Source of the DNA: Nitrospirales bacterium
GTDB taxonomy: Bacteria; Nitrospirota; Nitrospiria; Nitrospirales; UBA8639
Length of the DNA: 34,469 nucleotides
NCBI GenBank assembly: GCA_029261305.1
Contig: JAJDBO010000148.1
Span: 1 to 34,469 of the forward strand
Direction of reading: 5' to 3'
Below the pieces are notes generated by a model. It was given only the letters and a program-made list of their open reading frames with translations, did not search any database and had not been told where the DNA came from. The translations under genes were made by a program, and so were the position numbers. Shown piece after piece: positions 1 to 6,764 of the stretch. Position 1 is the first letter of the stretch; the number at the start of each line of letters is the position of its first letter.

Positions 1-555
1 TAAATTTTGATATGTTGCATCCTGGAGTACCCATGGGATGGGTCGGCGCTCACCAACTCGACACCTTTCTGGCACGAGACGCGAGTGGCAACAATCGAGT
101 CAAGGAACTCTTCACCGTGGTCAATGGAGAGTTGCATATCGCGCAAACTGGAAGAATCCTCATGATGACGACAGACCCCTTGATGGCCTCCAGCGATTGC
201 CTTTTCTATTTCCTTCCCTGTGCTGACCGATAGTCTCAGCGCACCGACACCAAACATATCGCATTTGGGGAAACAAGCTATCCTTCTTTCGTTACCTTCC
301 ACCAACAACGCGAACTCCACATAATCACCAAACCATCAGCCTCCACACACCTTGGAAAAGCAAAGCAAAAGATACTTCACAACATCCGCATTCATTCCCC
401 ATTTCCTGTCGATCTTTTTACGTCAAACTGCGTATATGCTCCCCCTCATTCTGGGAATAGTCCGATCTCAGCTTCCACATTATTATTGTCTTTATATTGC
501 TGAAGTAGCCCAGAGTATTTCCCCTAACCGCAGGCAATGACCGGTCGATCAATCT
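1..555. other. Left-edge stretch with no supportable gene
   Basis: No convincing gene is seen here. One open frame of 73 codons (12-233, +) starts at an ATG without a good ribosome binding site. Its middle (around VVNGELHI and ILMMTT) faintly recalls a stretch of DUF1080-type secreted glycan hydrolases, so it could be a decayed fragment, but the match is too short to trust. A second frame (352-540, +) needs a TTG start and resembles nothing known. The rest is treated as the upstream region of the peroxidase gene. No tRNA or clear promoter pair was seen. Confidence 0.3.
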
Positions 556-596
556 GGCAAGGCTTTTTGACATTGAAATACTTTGTCAACCTTGCC
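556..596 (+). promoter_or_regulatory. Nested inverted repeat upstream of the peroxidase gene
   Basis: The outer arms are GGCAAGG (556-562) and CCTTGCC (590-596). The inner arms are TTGACA (567-572) and TGTCAA (584-589). They enclose an 11-nt loop, with a 4-nt CTTT bulge on the left side only. All 13 pairs are Watson-Crick. The structure ends 8 nt before the ribosome binding site AGGGAGG (605-611). It could be an operator or a 5' leader hairpin acting on the peroxidase. The structure is seen; the function is inferred. Confidence 0.5.
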
Positions 597-619
597 AAGC
601 AACCAGGGAGGTTATCAAC

Positions 620-2308
620 ATGCCAGTCAGCCCAACGTCCAGCCCCAAACCGTCTAGCATGGACACCAAATGGTTTCTCCTGATTGGCTGCTTGATGGTG
701 ACAATCATAGGAGCAACGCCACTAGGATCCTGGGCGTTTGAGCCACGGACCATTGATGGAACCCACAATAATGCCCAAAACCCAGTCTGGGGAAGTGTCG
801 ACTCTCAACTTGAACGCACCATTGACCCAGACTACGAAGATGATATTCAAAAGCCGACGGAATACAGTCGCCCAAGTCCACGATATATCTCCAACATCGT
901 CGCGGCACAATCTGAACTTCGCTTCAATGACAACCATGCGACGGACATGGTCTGGCAATGGGGGCAATTTATCGATCACGATTTGGATCTCACCACCGAA
1001 GCCGATCCTCACGAAGGATACGATATCACCGTACCAGATGGGGATCCCTATTTTGATAAGCATTTATCGGGAAACGAGATTATTCCCTTCAACAGATCAG
1101 TGTACGATACGAATACTGGCATCGATCCTTCTAACCCCCGACAGCAGCTCAACAAGATTACCTCATACCTTGATGGATCCATGGTCTATGGGTCCGATTT
1201 ACAACGTGCGACTGCCTTACGAACAATGGATGGAACAGGCCGTCTCAAAACCAGTAAAAAGAATCTGCTGCCTTACAATGTGGATGGATACCCCAACGCA
1301 GGGGGGACTGATTCAAAATTATTCTTGGCCGGTGATGTACGCGCGAACGAACAAGTAGGACTCACGACCATGCACACGCTGTTCGTCCGCGAACATAATC
1401 GGCTGGCCAAACACATTCGCAAACGACACCCTCATCTCCCAGGCAATCAAATCTATGAACGGGCTCGCAAAAAGGTCGGAGCCTATATTCAGGTCATCAC
1501 CTATAACGAATTCCTTCCAGTCCTACTCGGCCCTAATGCTCTATCTTTCTATGTTGGGTACGATACCAATGTGGATGCCACAACCAGCAATATCTTCTCG
1601 ACGGCAGCCTATCGTCTCGGCCATAGTATGTTATCCCCAGAAATCCATCGCCTCAAGAAAAATGGGAAACCCATTCGCGAAGGGCACCTAGCCCTTCGTG
1701 ATGCATTTTTTGCTCCAGAACTCCTGCGACAGGAAGGAGGCATTGCTCCCATTCTCAGGGGGCTCAGCCGTCAGTTAGCGCAAGAGGTAGACAACTACGT
1801 CATCGATGATGTGAGGAATTTCTTATTCGGCATGCCTGGGAAAGGCGGATTAGATTTGGTGTCGTTAAATATTCAGCGAGGACGAGACCATGGCCTCCCG
1901 ACATACAATCAAGCACGAATCGAGATGGGGCTGACGCCAGCTGCCACATGGGCTGATGTCACTTCTTCTACCATCATCCAAAAACGTCTGGCCAAGGCAT
2001 ATGACTCCAACATAGAAATGATTGATGTATGGGTTGGTGGTTTGGCGGAAGATCATGTATCCGGCGCCTTAGTAGGCCCTTTGTTTTACAAGATTTTGAA
2101 AGACCAATTTGAAAGGTTTCGAGATGGCGATCGGTTTTTTTATAAAAACATGTATTCCAGGCATAAGATAAAAAAACTTGAGAAGACCACCTTAGCGGAT
2201 ATCATCCGGAGAAACACCAAAATCGGCCGTGAAATTCAGGACAACGTATTCCAACTTCAACATGGCAAACATGCGAAACGACATAGAGGCCATCACAACC
2301 ACAAATAA
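620..2308 (+). CDS. Exported animal-type haem peroxidase
   Basis: This is a 562-residue member of the animal haem peroxidase superfamily (myeloperoxidase/lactoperoxidase type), which uses hydrogen peroxide to oxidise halides, thiocyanate or organic substrates. The distal motif WGQFIDHDLDLT places Asp119, His120 and Asp121 where MPO has its ester-forming Asp94, distal His95 and calcium ligand. Arg241 and Glu244 match MPO Arg239 and Glu242. Gln245 replaces MPO Met243, as in lactoperoxidase, so no sulfonium haem bond is expected. The proximal ligand is His335 (YRLGHSML), and LNIQRGRDHG begins at Leu416. A hydrophobic stretch at about 18-39 followed by SWA-FEP is a signal peptide, so the enzyme should act outside the cytoplasm. 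The last 20 residues are rich in His, Lys and Arg. The start is supported by AGGGAGG eight bases upstream; Met14 is a possible alternative. It stands alone, with hairpins on both sides. Confidence 0.93.
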   Translation: MPVSPTSSPKPSSMDTKWFLLIGCLMVTIIGATPLGSWAFEPRTIDGTHNNAQNPVWGSVDSQLERTIDPDYEDDIQKPTEYSRPSPRYISNIVAAQSELRFNDNHATDMVWQWGQFIDHDLDLTTEADPHEGYDITVPDGDPYFDKHLSGNEIIPFNRSVYDTNTGIDPSNPRQQLNKITSYLDGSMVYGSDLQRATALRTMDGTGRLKTSKKNLLPYNVDGYPNAGGTDSKLFLAGDVRANEQVGLTTMHTLFVREHNRLAKHIRKRHPHLPGNQIYERARKKVGAYIQVITYNEFLPVLLGPNALSFYVGYDTNVDATTSNIFSTAAYRLGHSMLSPEIHRLKKNGKPIREGHLALRDAFFAPELLRQEGGIAPILRGLSRQLAQEVDNYVIDDVRNFLFGMPGKGGLDLVSLNIQRGRDHGLPTYNQARIEMGLTPAATWADVTSSTIIQKRLAKAYDSNIEMIDVWVGGLAEDHVSGALVGPLFYKILKDQFERFRDGDRFFYKNMYSRHKIKKLEKTTLADIIRRNTKIGREIQDNVFQLQHGKHAKRHRGHHNHK

Positions 2309-2320
2309 TAACTCAATTTG

Positions 2321-2375
2321 GAAAGGGGTTAGAAGGATGGCCGCATGAAAGGCGACCATCCTTCTAACCCCTTTC
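2321..2375 (+). repeat. Perfect 20-bp stem-loop after the peroxidase gene
   Basis: The arms at 2321-2340 and 2356-2375 are exact reverse complements (20 of 20), separated by a 15-nt loop. The structure begins 12 nt after the peroxidase stop. No T-run follows either arm, so it is not a standard intrinsic terminator by itself. It may protect the mRNA 3' end or be one copy of a dispersed palindromic element. The structure is certain; the role is not. Confidence 0.75.
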
Positions 2376-2404
2376 ACCTGACTCGACTGCCCCCAACATA
2401 GTGC

Positions 2405-2429
2405 CAGGAAGAAACTTCCTGATTTCTTT
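2405..2429 (+). terminator. Small intrinsic-terminator-like hairpin
   Basis: CAGGAAG (2405-2411) and CTTCCTG (2415-2421) form a perfect 7-bp stem with an AAA loop, followed by ATTTCTTT (2422-2429). It lies about 30 nt past the larger stem-loop and before the next plus-strand gene, so it plausibly ends the peroxidase transcript. The U-tract is interrupted, so strength is uncertain. Confidence 0.45.
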
Positions 2430-2547
2430 AACATACTTCCAATTGCTTTCCCTGAGACGTTGGCGGTACCTTTGTTAAGATGAGAATCCTAGTTTCCCCA
2501 TTAATTCTCCGGCAAAGAATCAGAAACAGAAAACGAAAGATAAGTCA

Positions 2548-3027
2548 GTGATCTCTCCCCTTCCCTCTGACACACCAATTATTTTTTATGATGGCGTCTG
2601 CAACTTGTGCACCAGGAGTATCCAATTTGTTATTCAACGAGACACCCGCAAACGATTTCGCTTTGCGTCACTACAATCTTCATTTGCTGACAACTATATC
2701 GGGAAGGATTATGAGGGACAGGACCGATTGGAGTCGATGATTCTCATCGTTAACCATCAGGTATATCGGCAATCCACTGCGGTGCTCTTGACCGCGAAAA
2801 GATTAGATGGACTGTGGCCGATTCTGACAGTTTTGCTAGTCATTCCTCGACCGATTCGTGACATGGTCTACCGATGGGTCGCCAAACACCGATATCGAGC
2901 TTTAGGGAAAAAAGAGAAGTGTTGGATACCTACGTCAGAATTAGCCGATCGTTTTTTAGATAGGCCAAACATGGGACATGCCCAGACACTAAATATTATC
3001 GAAGGATCAAATCGAGGAATGTGTTAG
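2548..3027 (+). CDS. DCC-family (DUF393) thiol-disulfide oxidoreductase-like protein
   Basis: This 159-residue protein matches the DCC/YuxK family (DUF393), small cytoplasmic proteins with a thioredoxin-like redox motif and unsettled substrates. The family signature FYDGVCNLC lies near the N-terminus, giving Asp15, Cys18 and Cys21 (D-x-x-C-x-x-C). Further family features are the FRFASLQS strand, the STAVL segment and the hydrophobic helix with PRPIRDMVYRWVAKHRYR at about 110-128. The start is GTG, preceded by only a weak purine-rich stretch. Its stop is 2 nt from the stop of the convergent DUF427 gene. Family assignment is firm; the partner protein is unknown. Confidence 0.88.
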   Translation: MISPLPSDTPIIFYDGVCNLCTRSIQFVIQRDTRKRFRFASLQSSFADNYIGKDYEGQDRLESMILIVNHQVYRQSTAVLLTAKRLDGLWPILTVLLVIPRPIRDMVYRWVAKHRYRALGKKEKCWIPTSELADRFLDRPNMGHAQTLNIIEGSNRGMC

Positions 3028-3029
3028 GC

Positions 3030-3311
3030 TTATTCCACCGTGATCCCTTTTCCAAACGCCACGTACCTTGCAATGTTCTGTGCTGCTGGTTTGGGAGTGG
3101 CGTAGTACCAGGCCGCATCTTTGTTCCTCTGTTCCCCGACCACCACATGAAAATAACTGGCGACTCCCTTCCATCCACACATCGTCGAATTCGAACTGTC
3201 TTGAAGGCACTCTCGGTTCAAAGAATCTGGCGGAAAATAGTAGTTTCCATCCACCATCTCGCAACGGTCACTTTTCGCCAAGATCACATCATTCCATATT
3301 GCCTTAGCCAT
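3030..3311 (-). CDS. DUF427 domain-containing protein
   Basis: This 93-residue protein spans almost exactly one DUF427 domain. The family pattern is visible as KAIWNDVILAKSD, then NYYFPPDSLNRE, then CGWKGVASYFHV, then AAWYYATPKPAAQNIARYVAFGKG. No enzymatic reaction is established for the family. The frame opens at 3326, but GGAGG at 3317-3321 sits 5 nt before the ATG at 3311, so the shorter start is chosen. It is convergent with the DCC gene, and the two stops lie 2 nt apart, leaving no room for a terminator between them. Confidence 0.88.
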   Translation of the reverse strand: MAKAIWNDVILAKSDRCEMVDGNYYFPPDSLNRECLQDSSNSTMCGWKGVASYFHVVVGEQRNKDAAWYYATPKPAAQNIARYVAFGKGITVE

Positions 3312-3453
3312 AGTTGCCTCCATCATGATTGATTAAAATAGAATGAAATCCCCAGTGACAATACTACGCATCTAACTCACTATTTAAATTTGATTTTCTG
3401 TCCCAACAAAAGGTTCCAAGGCTCCCCCTCAAGAAAACTTTGATTTTGGTATA

Positions 3454-3484
3454 AAATTTCATGACAGAGAAAGAAATTTCATGA
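3454..3484. repeat. Direct repeat pair upstream of the Lon-like gene
   Basis: AAATTTCATGA occurs twice, at 3454-3464 and 3474-3484, exactly 20 bp apart, which is close to two helical turns. The pair lies 58 bp before the ATG of the exported Lon-like gene, in an AT-rich stretch between divergent genes. The spacing fits two copies of a transcription-factor site, but no regulator is identified. Confidence 0.4.
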
Positions 3485-3542
3485 TCAAATCAAGTATACT
3501 TCACAAAATTATATAACAAGCCCGTAAAATTTTGGAATCTCT

Positions 3543-4232
3543 ATGACCACCACACATGACATCATATTTTCATTCGGCGTGGCCCTCTTGTTGGGCCTTG
3601 CCTGGACGCCACAGGCCTTGGCCTTAGAGAATTCCGTTCCCGAAAAAATTCGCCACCAATCGGTACCTATCCTCGGGGTGACCTTTAATAAAGCGCAACA
3701 AACTGTGGGCGTTGTCATGTATGTGATGATACATTTCCAGCAACGATCCGACCATGATGGACTCAAGGTACACTTTCGAAAAGCCCCTGGCCGGTTCGGC
3801 CCCATCGCTCGAAAAGGAGTCGCCACCGCCATTGGCCGGGCAGCCAAATCCGCGAAGCTTCAAGATGACTCCTGGACCGTCGTCCTCAGCTTCCCCTACT
3901 CAGGATTAACCATGTATGGGGATAGTCTATCAGCGATGGTTGCACTTTCTGTCATTGCTCTTGCCAAAGGCGATACCGTCCAATACGGCCGAACGCTCAC
4001 AGGAACCATTACGGATGACGGACACATTGGAAAAGTGACTGGCATACCATTTAAGGTCTATGCCGCATATTCAGAAAACCTGAACCGAGTCCTCATCCCA
4101 GAAGAATACCACCCCCTCGATGGAGAATGGCGAATTCCTTTCCTTATGCATGTCTCACATGTAGGAACAATTGAAAAAGCCTATAAAGGATTAACGGGAA
4201 TTCTCTTATTTCCTGTTGCATCTTCGCAATAA
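3543..4232 (+). CDS. Exported orphan Lon-type (S16) protease domain, putative
   Basis: This 229-residue protein begins with a signal peptide (hydrophobic 8-20, likely cut after ALA near residue 28). From about 90 to 200 it resembles the proteolytic domain of Lon (peptidase S16). GDSLSAMVAL carries Ser130 where Lon has GPSAG. GHIGKVTGIPFKVYAA carries Lys171 where E. coli Lon has GGLKEK722. RVLIPEEY then matches the Lon strand TVLIPEEN. The Ser-Lys spacing is 41 residues, against 43 in E. coli Lon. There is no AAA+ ATPase, no PDZ domain and no substrate-binding domain, so the protein would act outside the cytoplasm without ATP-driven unfolding. It stands alone between a divergent DUF427 gene and a convergent glycosyltransferase. 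The family assignment rests on motif alignment by eye; a catalytically inactive homologue is possible. Confidence 0.68.
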   Translation: MTTTHDIIFSFGVALLLGLAWTPQALALENSVPEKIRHQSVPILGVTFNKAQQTVGVVMYVMIHFQQRSDHDGLKVHFRKAPGRFGPIARKGVATAIGRAAKSAKLQDDSWTVVLSFPYSGLTMYGDSLSAMVALSVIALAKGDTVQYGRTLTGTITDDGHIGKVTGIPFKVYAAYSENLNRVLIPEEYHPLDGEWRIPFLMHVSHVGTIEKAYKGLTGILLFPVASSQ

Positions 4233-4481
4233 GCCTCCTTCATTTTCCCCTGCGCATTTAGTCTTACTTGTTGAGCCCTAAATAGCACACATTGAATCTT
4301 CGTCGGTGTGTTAAGAAACTTAGTCAATTCCCATCATTATCAATCCAAAGTATCAGGCTATGTTGAAAAATGTGGATAACTTTTCGGGACATTGGCGAAA
4401 AAGAAGATAAACCAGAAGGAGGGGGATAAATGTGGGCTCACAATATTCCTTCATGGAATACGAAGCATGTTGCCATAAATC

Positions 4482-5840
4482 TTACGCCAGCAGACTCTTA
4501 TAAATTGTTTCGATTTTCAACGCATGGTGTTCAAGAGGGGTCACTGAAGACCCACTCGGCTTCAGTGTTGAAATGAGACCGGGTTCATCAATAATTCTTT
4601 GCATTTGCCTGGCTAAATCTTTCGCATTTCCCACATGAAAGTGGAGCCCATTCACTTCATGGTTCACCAACTCAGCCATGCCACCGATATTGGAGGTAAT
4701 AACCGGAACACCTGCCAGAAACGCTTCATGAATCGTGAGAGGGGAATTCTCAAACCAAATCGAGGGAACAACGAGGACATCAATTTCAGACAATAATTTG
4801 GCGACGTCTTTATTGTCATACTTCCCCCCCCAATACACATTGTTATTGGAAGACATGGCACGAAGAGAATTGGGGTAATCTTCAAAACCAAGATAAAAGG
4901 AGGTGTAATACCCGTGAATGCGAAGTTCAGATTTTTCGTCTTGAATATGATTAAAAGCCTCTATTAAAACATGAAGCCCCTTGGAAGGAATTAGGGTCCC
5001 GATATACCCGAATCGGATCTTAGGTGATGGCTTTCGTATCACCTTTGTGAAAGGGAGAATATCAAACCCATTGTCGCAAAAAATCATTTTCTGTTTGGGA
5101 ATTCCAAATTCAACAAACTTCTCCAGCAAGAATCTTGAGGGGGCGATAAAGATATCAACCATCGAGCACATTTTTTGAATTTCTAAAGCCCTGTCCTGGA
5201 TACCGCCCTGTGCGTTTTGCTTACCAGATATTCTCAATTTGGCATATTGTCGATATAGCAAACTCAAAACCTTTTGGACCCCCGCTCTCTCATGAAACTG
5301 AGGAATAATCTTTTGGATCACCTGAAATAGCCTTCTTAACCCTTTTGTCGTCGCTAACTGAGGGGCAACGCATTTCGAACATTCCGACAGTTGAGGCCCC
5401 TGACATAGAGTCAGGTCAGAAGTTAATAACCGCCCTAAAGGACAGAACAGCCAAAAGTCATGCAAGGTAAAGACCACGGGAATGTTTCGATTCTTCGCTT
5501 CTTGCACCAAGGTCACCGAAAGATCGATAAGATGACCGATATGAACCACATCGGGGGATACCTTATCCAGCAACTTGCCAAATTTCTCGGCAATCATCTC
5601 ATTTCGATAATGCCCCTCAAAGGAGATGCAATGTTTCAGGGTATTGTTAATCGTCGAAACCCAAAACCCGTCGACAGAGCGAACTTGCATTTCATACTCA
5701 CTAGAAGTGGGATCATTGATGGCATGAAAGACCACTACCTCGTGAGATTTGGCTAATTCTTTTGCAAGACTATAGGTATAGATTTCTGATCCTCCCAGAC
5801 TATGAGGAGGAAACTTATGGATAACTTGCAGAATTTTCAT
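4482..5840 (-). CDS. GT4 family glycosyltransferase
   Basis: This 452-residue GT-B-fold retaining glycosyltransferase of family 4 should transfer a sugar from a nucleotide donor onto a growing glycan at the cytoplasmic face of the membrane. The N-terminal acceptor domain starts MKILQVIHKFPP with the GGSEIYTYSLAKEL loop. The segment LHDFWLFCPLGRLL, followed by three Cys residues between 146 and 157, is common in this GT4 subgroup. The donor-site E-x7-E motif is Glu364 and Glu372 (FENSPLTIHEAFLAG), followed by GGMAELV. It is the last gene of the export section and lies 78 nt from the ABC ATPase gene, probably in the same transcript. Donor and acceptor sugars cannot be told from sequence. Confidence 0.92.
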   Translation of the reverse strand: MKILQVIHKFPPHSLGGSEIYTYSLAKELAKSHEVVVFHAINDPTSSEYEMQVRSVDGFWVSTINNTLKHCISFEGHYRNEMIAEKFGKLLDKVSPDVVHIGHLIDLSVTLVQEAKNRNIPVVFTLHDFWLFCPLGRLLTSDLTLCQGPQLSECSKCVAPQLATTKGLRRLFQVIQKIIPQFHERAGVQKVLSLLYRQYAKLRISGKQNAQGGIQDRALEIQKMCSMVDIFIAPSRFLLEKFVEFGIPKQKMIFCDNGFDILPFTKVIRKPSPKIRFGYIGTLIPSKGLHVLIEAFNHIQDEKSELRIHGYYTSFYLGFEDYPNSLRAMSSNNNVYWGGKYDNKDVAKLLSEIDVLVVPSIWFENSPLTIHEAFLAGVPVITSNIGGMAELVNHEVNGLHFHVGNAKDLARQMQRIIDEPGLISTLKPSGSSVTPLEHHALKIETIYKSLLA

Positions 5841-5918
5841 TGAAAATCACAATCCAACGCTTTGGGGTTCACCCCTCTGAACCTTGATATACCTCGACGT
5901 TGAGCCTTTCGATGGATC

Positions 5919-6764
5919 CTAGCCTGTGCCTACCACCATCCGTTCCTTGGCAGCCATTTGATAGGAATCTAGTACCGCGTTGACCTCCCCATCCATTTGG
6001 ATCACTCCATGTTCTAACCAAACGGCCCGAGAACAGAACTCCCTCACCATTTCAAAGGTGTGGGAAACGATGACCAATGTTCCACCTTGCAAATGATAGG
6101 CCTGCAAACGGTCCAAGCACTTCGCTTTGAAAGCTTGATCCCCCACAGCTAAGACTTCGTCCAACAATAAAATGTCTGGATGAACGCAGATGGCAACGGA
6201 AAAGGCTAATCGGGCTTGCATGCCAGAGGAATAATATTTCACTGGAATGTTCAGGTACTCTCTTAGTTCCGAGAATTCAATGATTTCTTGAAAACGAAAC
6301 GCGAACTGGACCCGATTCAGCCCCATTAAGGCGGCATAAATTTCCACGTTTTCTGCTCCGGTGAGTTCCGTATGAAAGCCTGCACCCAGCTCCATGACAG
6401 CACCCACCCGTCCATATGTATGAATGGATCCGCTTGTCGGTTGATAGATGCCTGCCATAAGACGCAAGGCCGTGCTTTTTCCGGATCCGTTATTTCCAAT
6501 GAGGGCCACGCTTTCCCCTTTATTCACTGTCAAATTAAAATCCCTAAGGGAAAAAAACGACTGCCCTGAATGAATTGGATGGCGCAACAGCGTTCGTACG
6601 AACCATTCACGAAGAGAAGACGTGCGTTGCTGATAGGCATAATACTCCTTCACTACATTCCGACACTCGACGGCATATTCCTGAAGCCGCGCAGGGGCAA
6701 TCGAAGGAGATGGGGAAGTTTCAGTAAGGGCTTGCATCATGGTTAGGAAAAACGAGATATCCAT
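5919..6764 (-). CDS. ABC transporter ATP-binding protein, polysaccharide exporter (Wzt/KpsT/TagH type)
   Basis: This is the ATPase of an ABC exporter that moves a finished, lipid-linked glycan across the inner membrane. The 281 residues contain Walker A GNNGSGKST (90-98), the LGAGFHTELTG region typical of polysaccharide exporters (about 126-136), signature YSSGM (178-182), Walker B DILLLDE (197-203) and H-loop His235. It ends soon after the nucleotide-binding domain, so it lacks the long C-terminal glycan-recognition domain of E. coli O9a Wzt. The frame opens at 6764, overlapping the fusion gene by 22 nt. ATG codons at 6740 and 6737, just after that gene's stop, are good alternatives and would imply translational coupling. 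The matching permease is at 12684-13502, two genes upstream. Confidence 0.93.
   Translation of the reverse strand: MDISFFLTMMQALTETSPSPSIAPARLQEYAVECRNVVKEYYAYQQRTSSLREWFVRTLLRHPIHSGQSFFSLRDFNLTVNKGESVALIGNNGSGKSTALRLMAGIYQPTSGSIHTYGRVGAVMELGAGFHTELTGAENVEIYAALMGLNRVQFAFRFQEIIEFSELREYLNIPVKYYSSGMQARLAFSVAICVHPDILLLDEVLAVGDQAFKAKCLDRLQAYHLQGGTLVIVSHTFEMVREFCSRAVWLEHGVIQMDGEVNAVLDSYQMAAKERMVVGTG

Noticed and set aside
567..572. TTGACA as a sigma-70 -35 box
   Set aside because: No -10-like hexamer lies 16-18 bp downstream; the sequence is better explained as an arm of the inverted repeat.
4430..4576. 48-codon plus-strand frame preceded by a GGAGGGGG ribosome binding site
   Set aside because: Two thirds of it is antisense to the end of a clear GT4 gene and the peptide resembles nothing; the purine-rich run may be chance.
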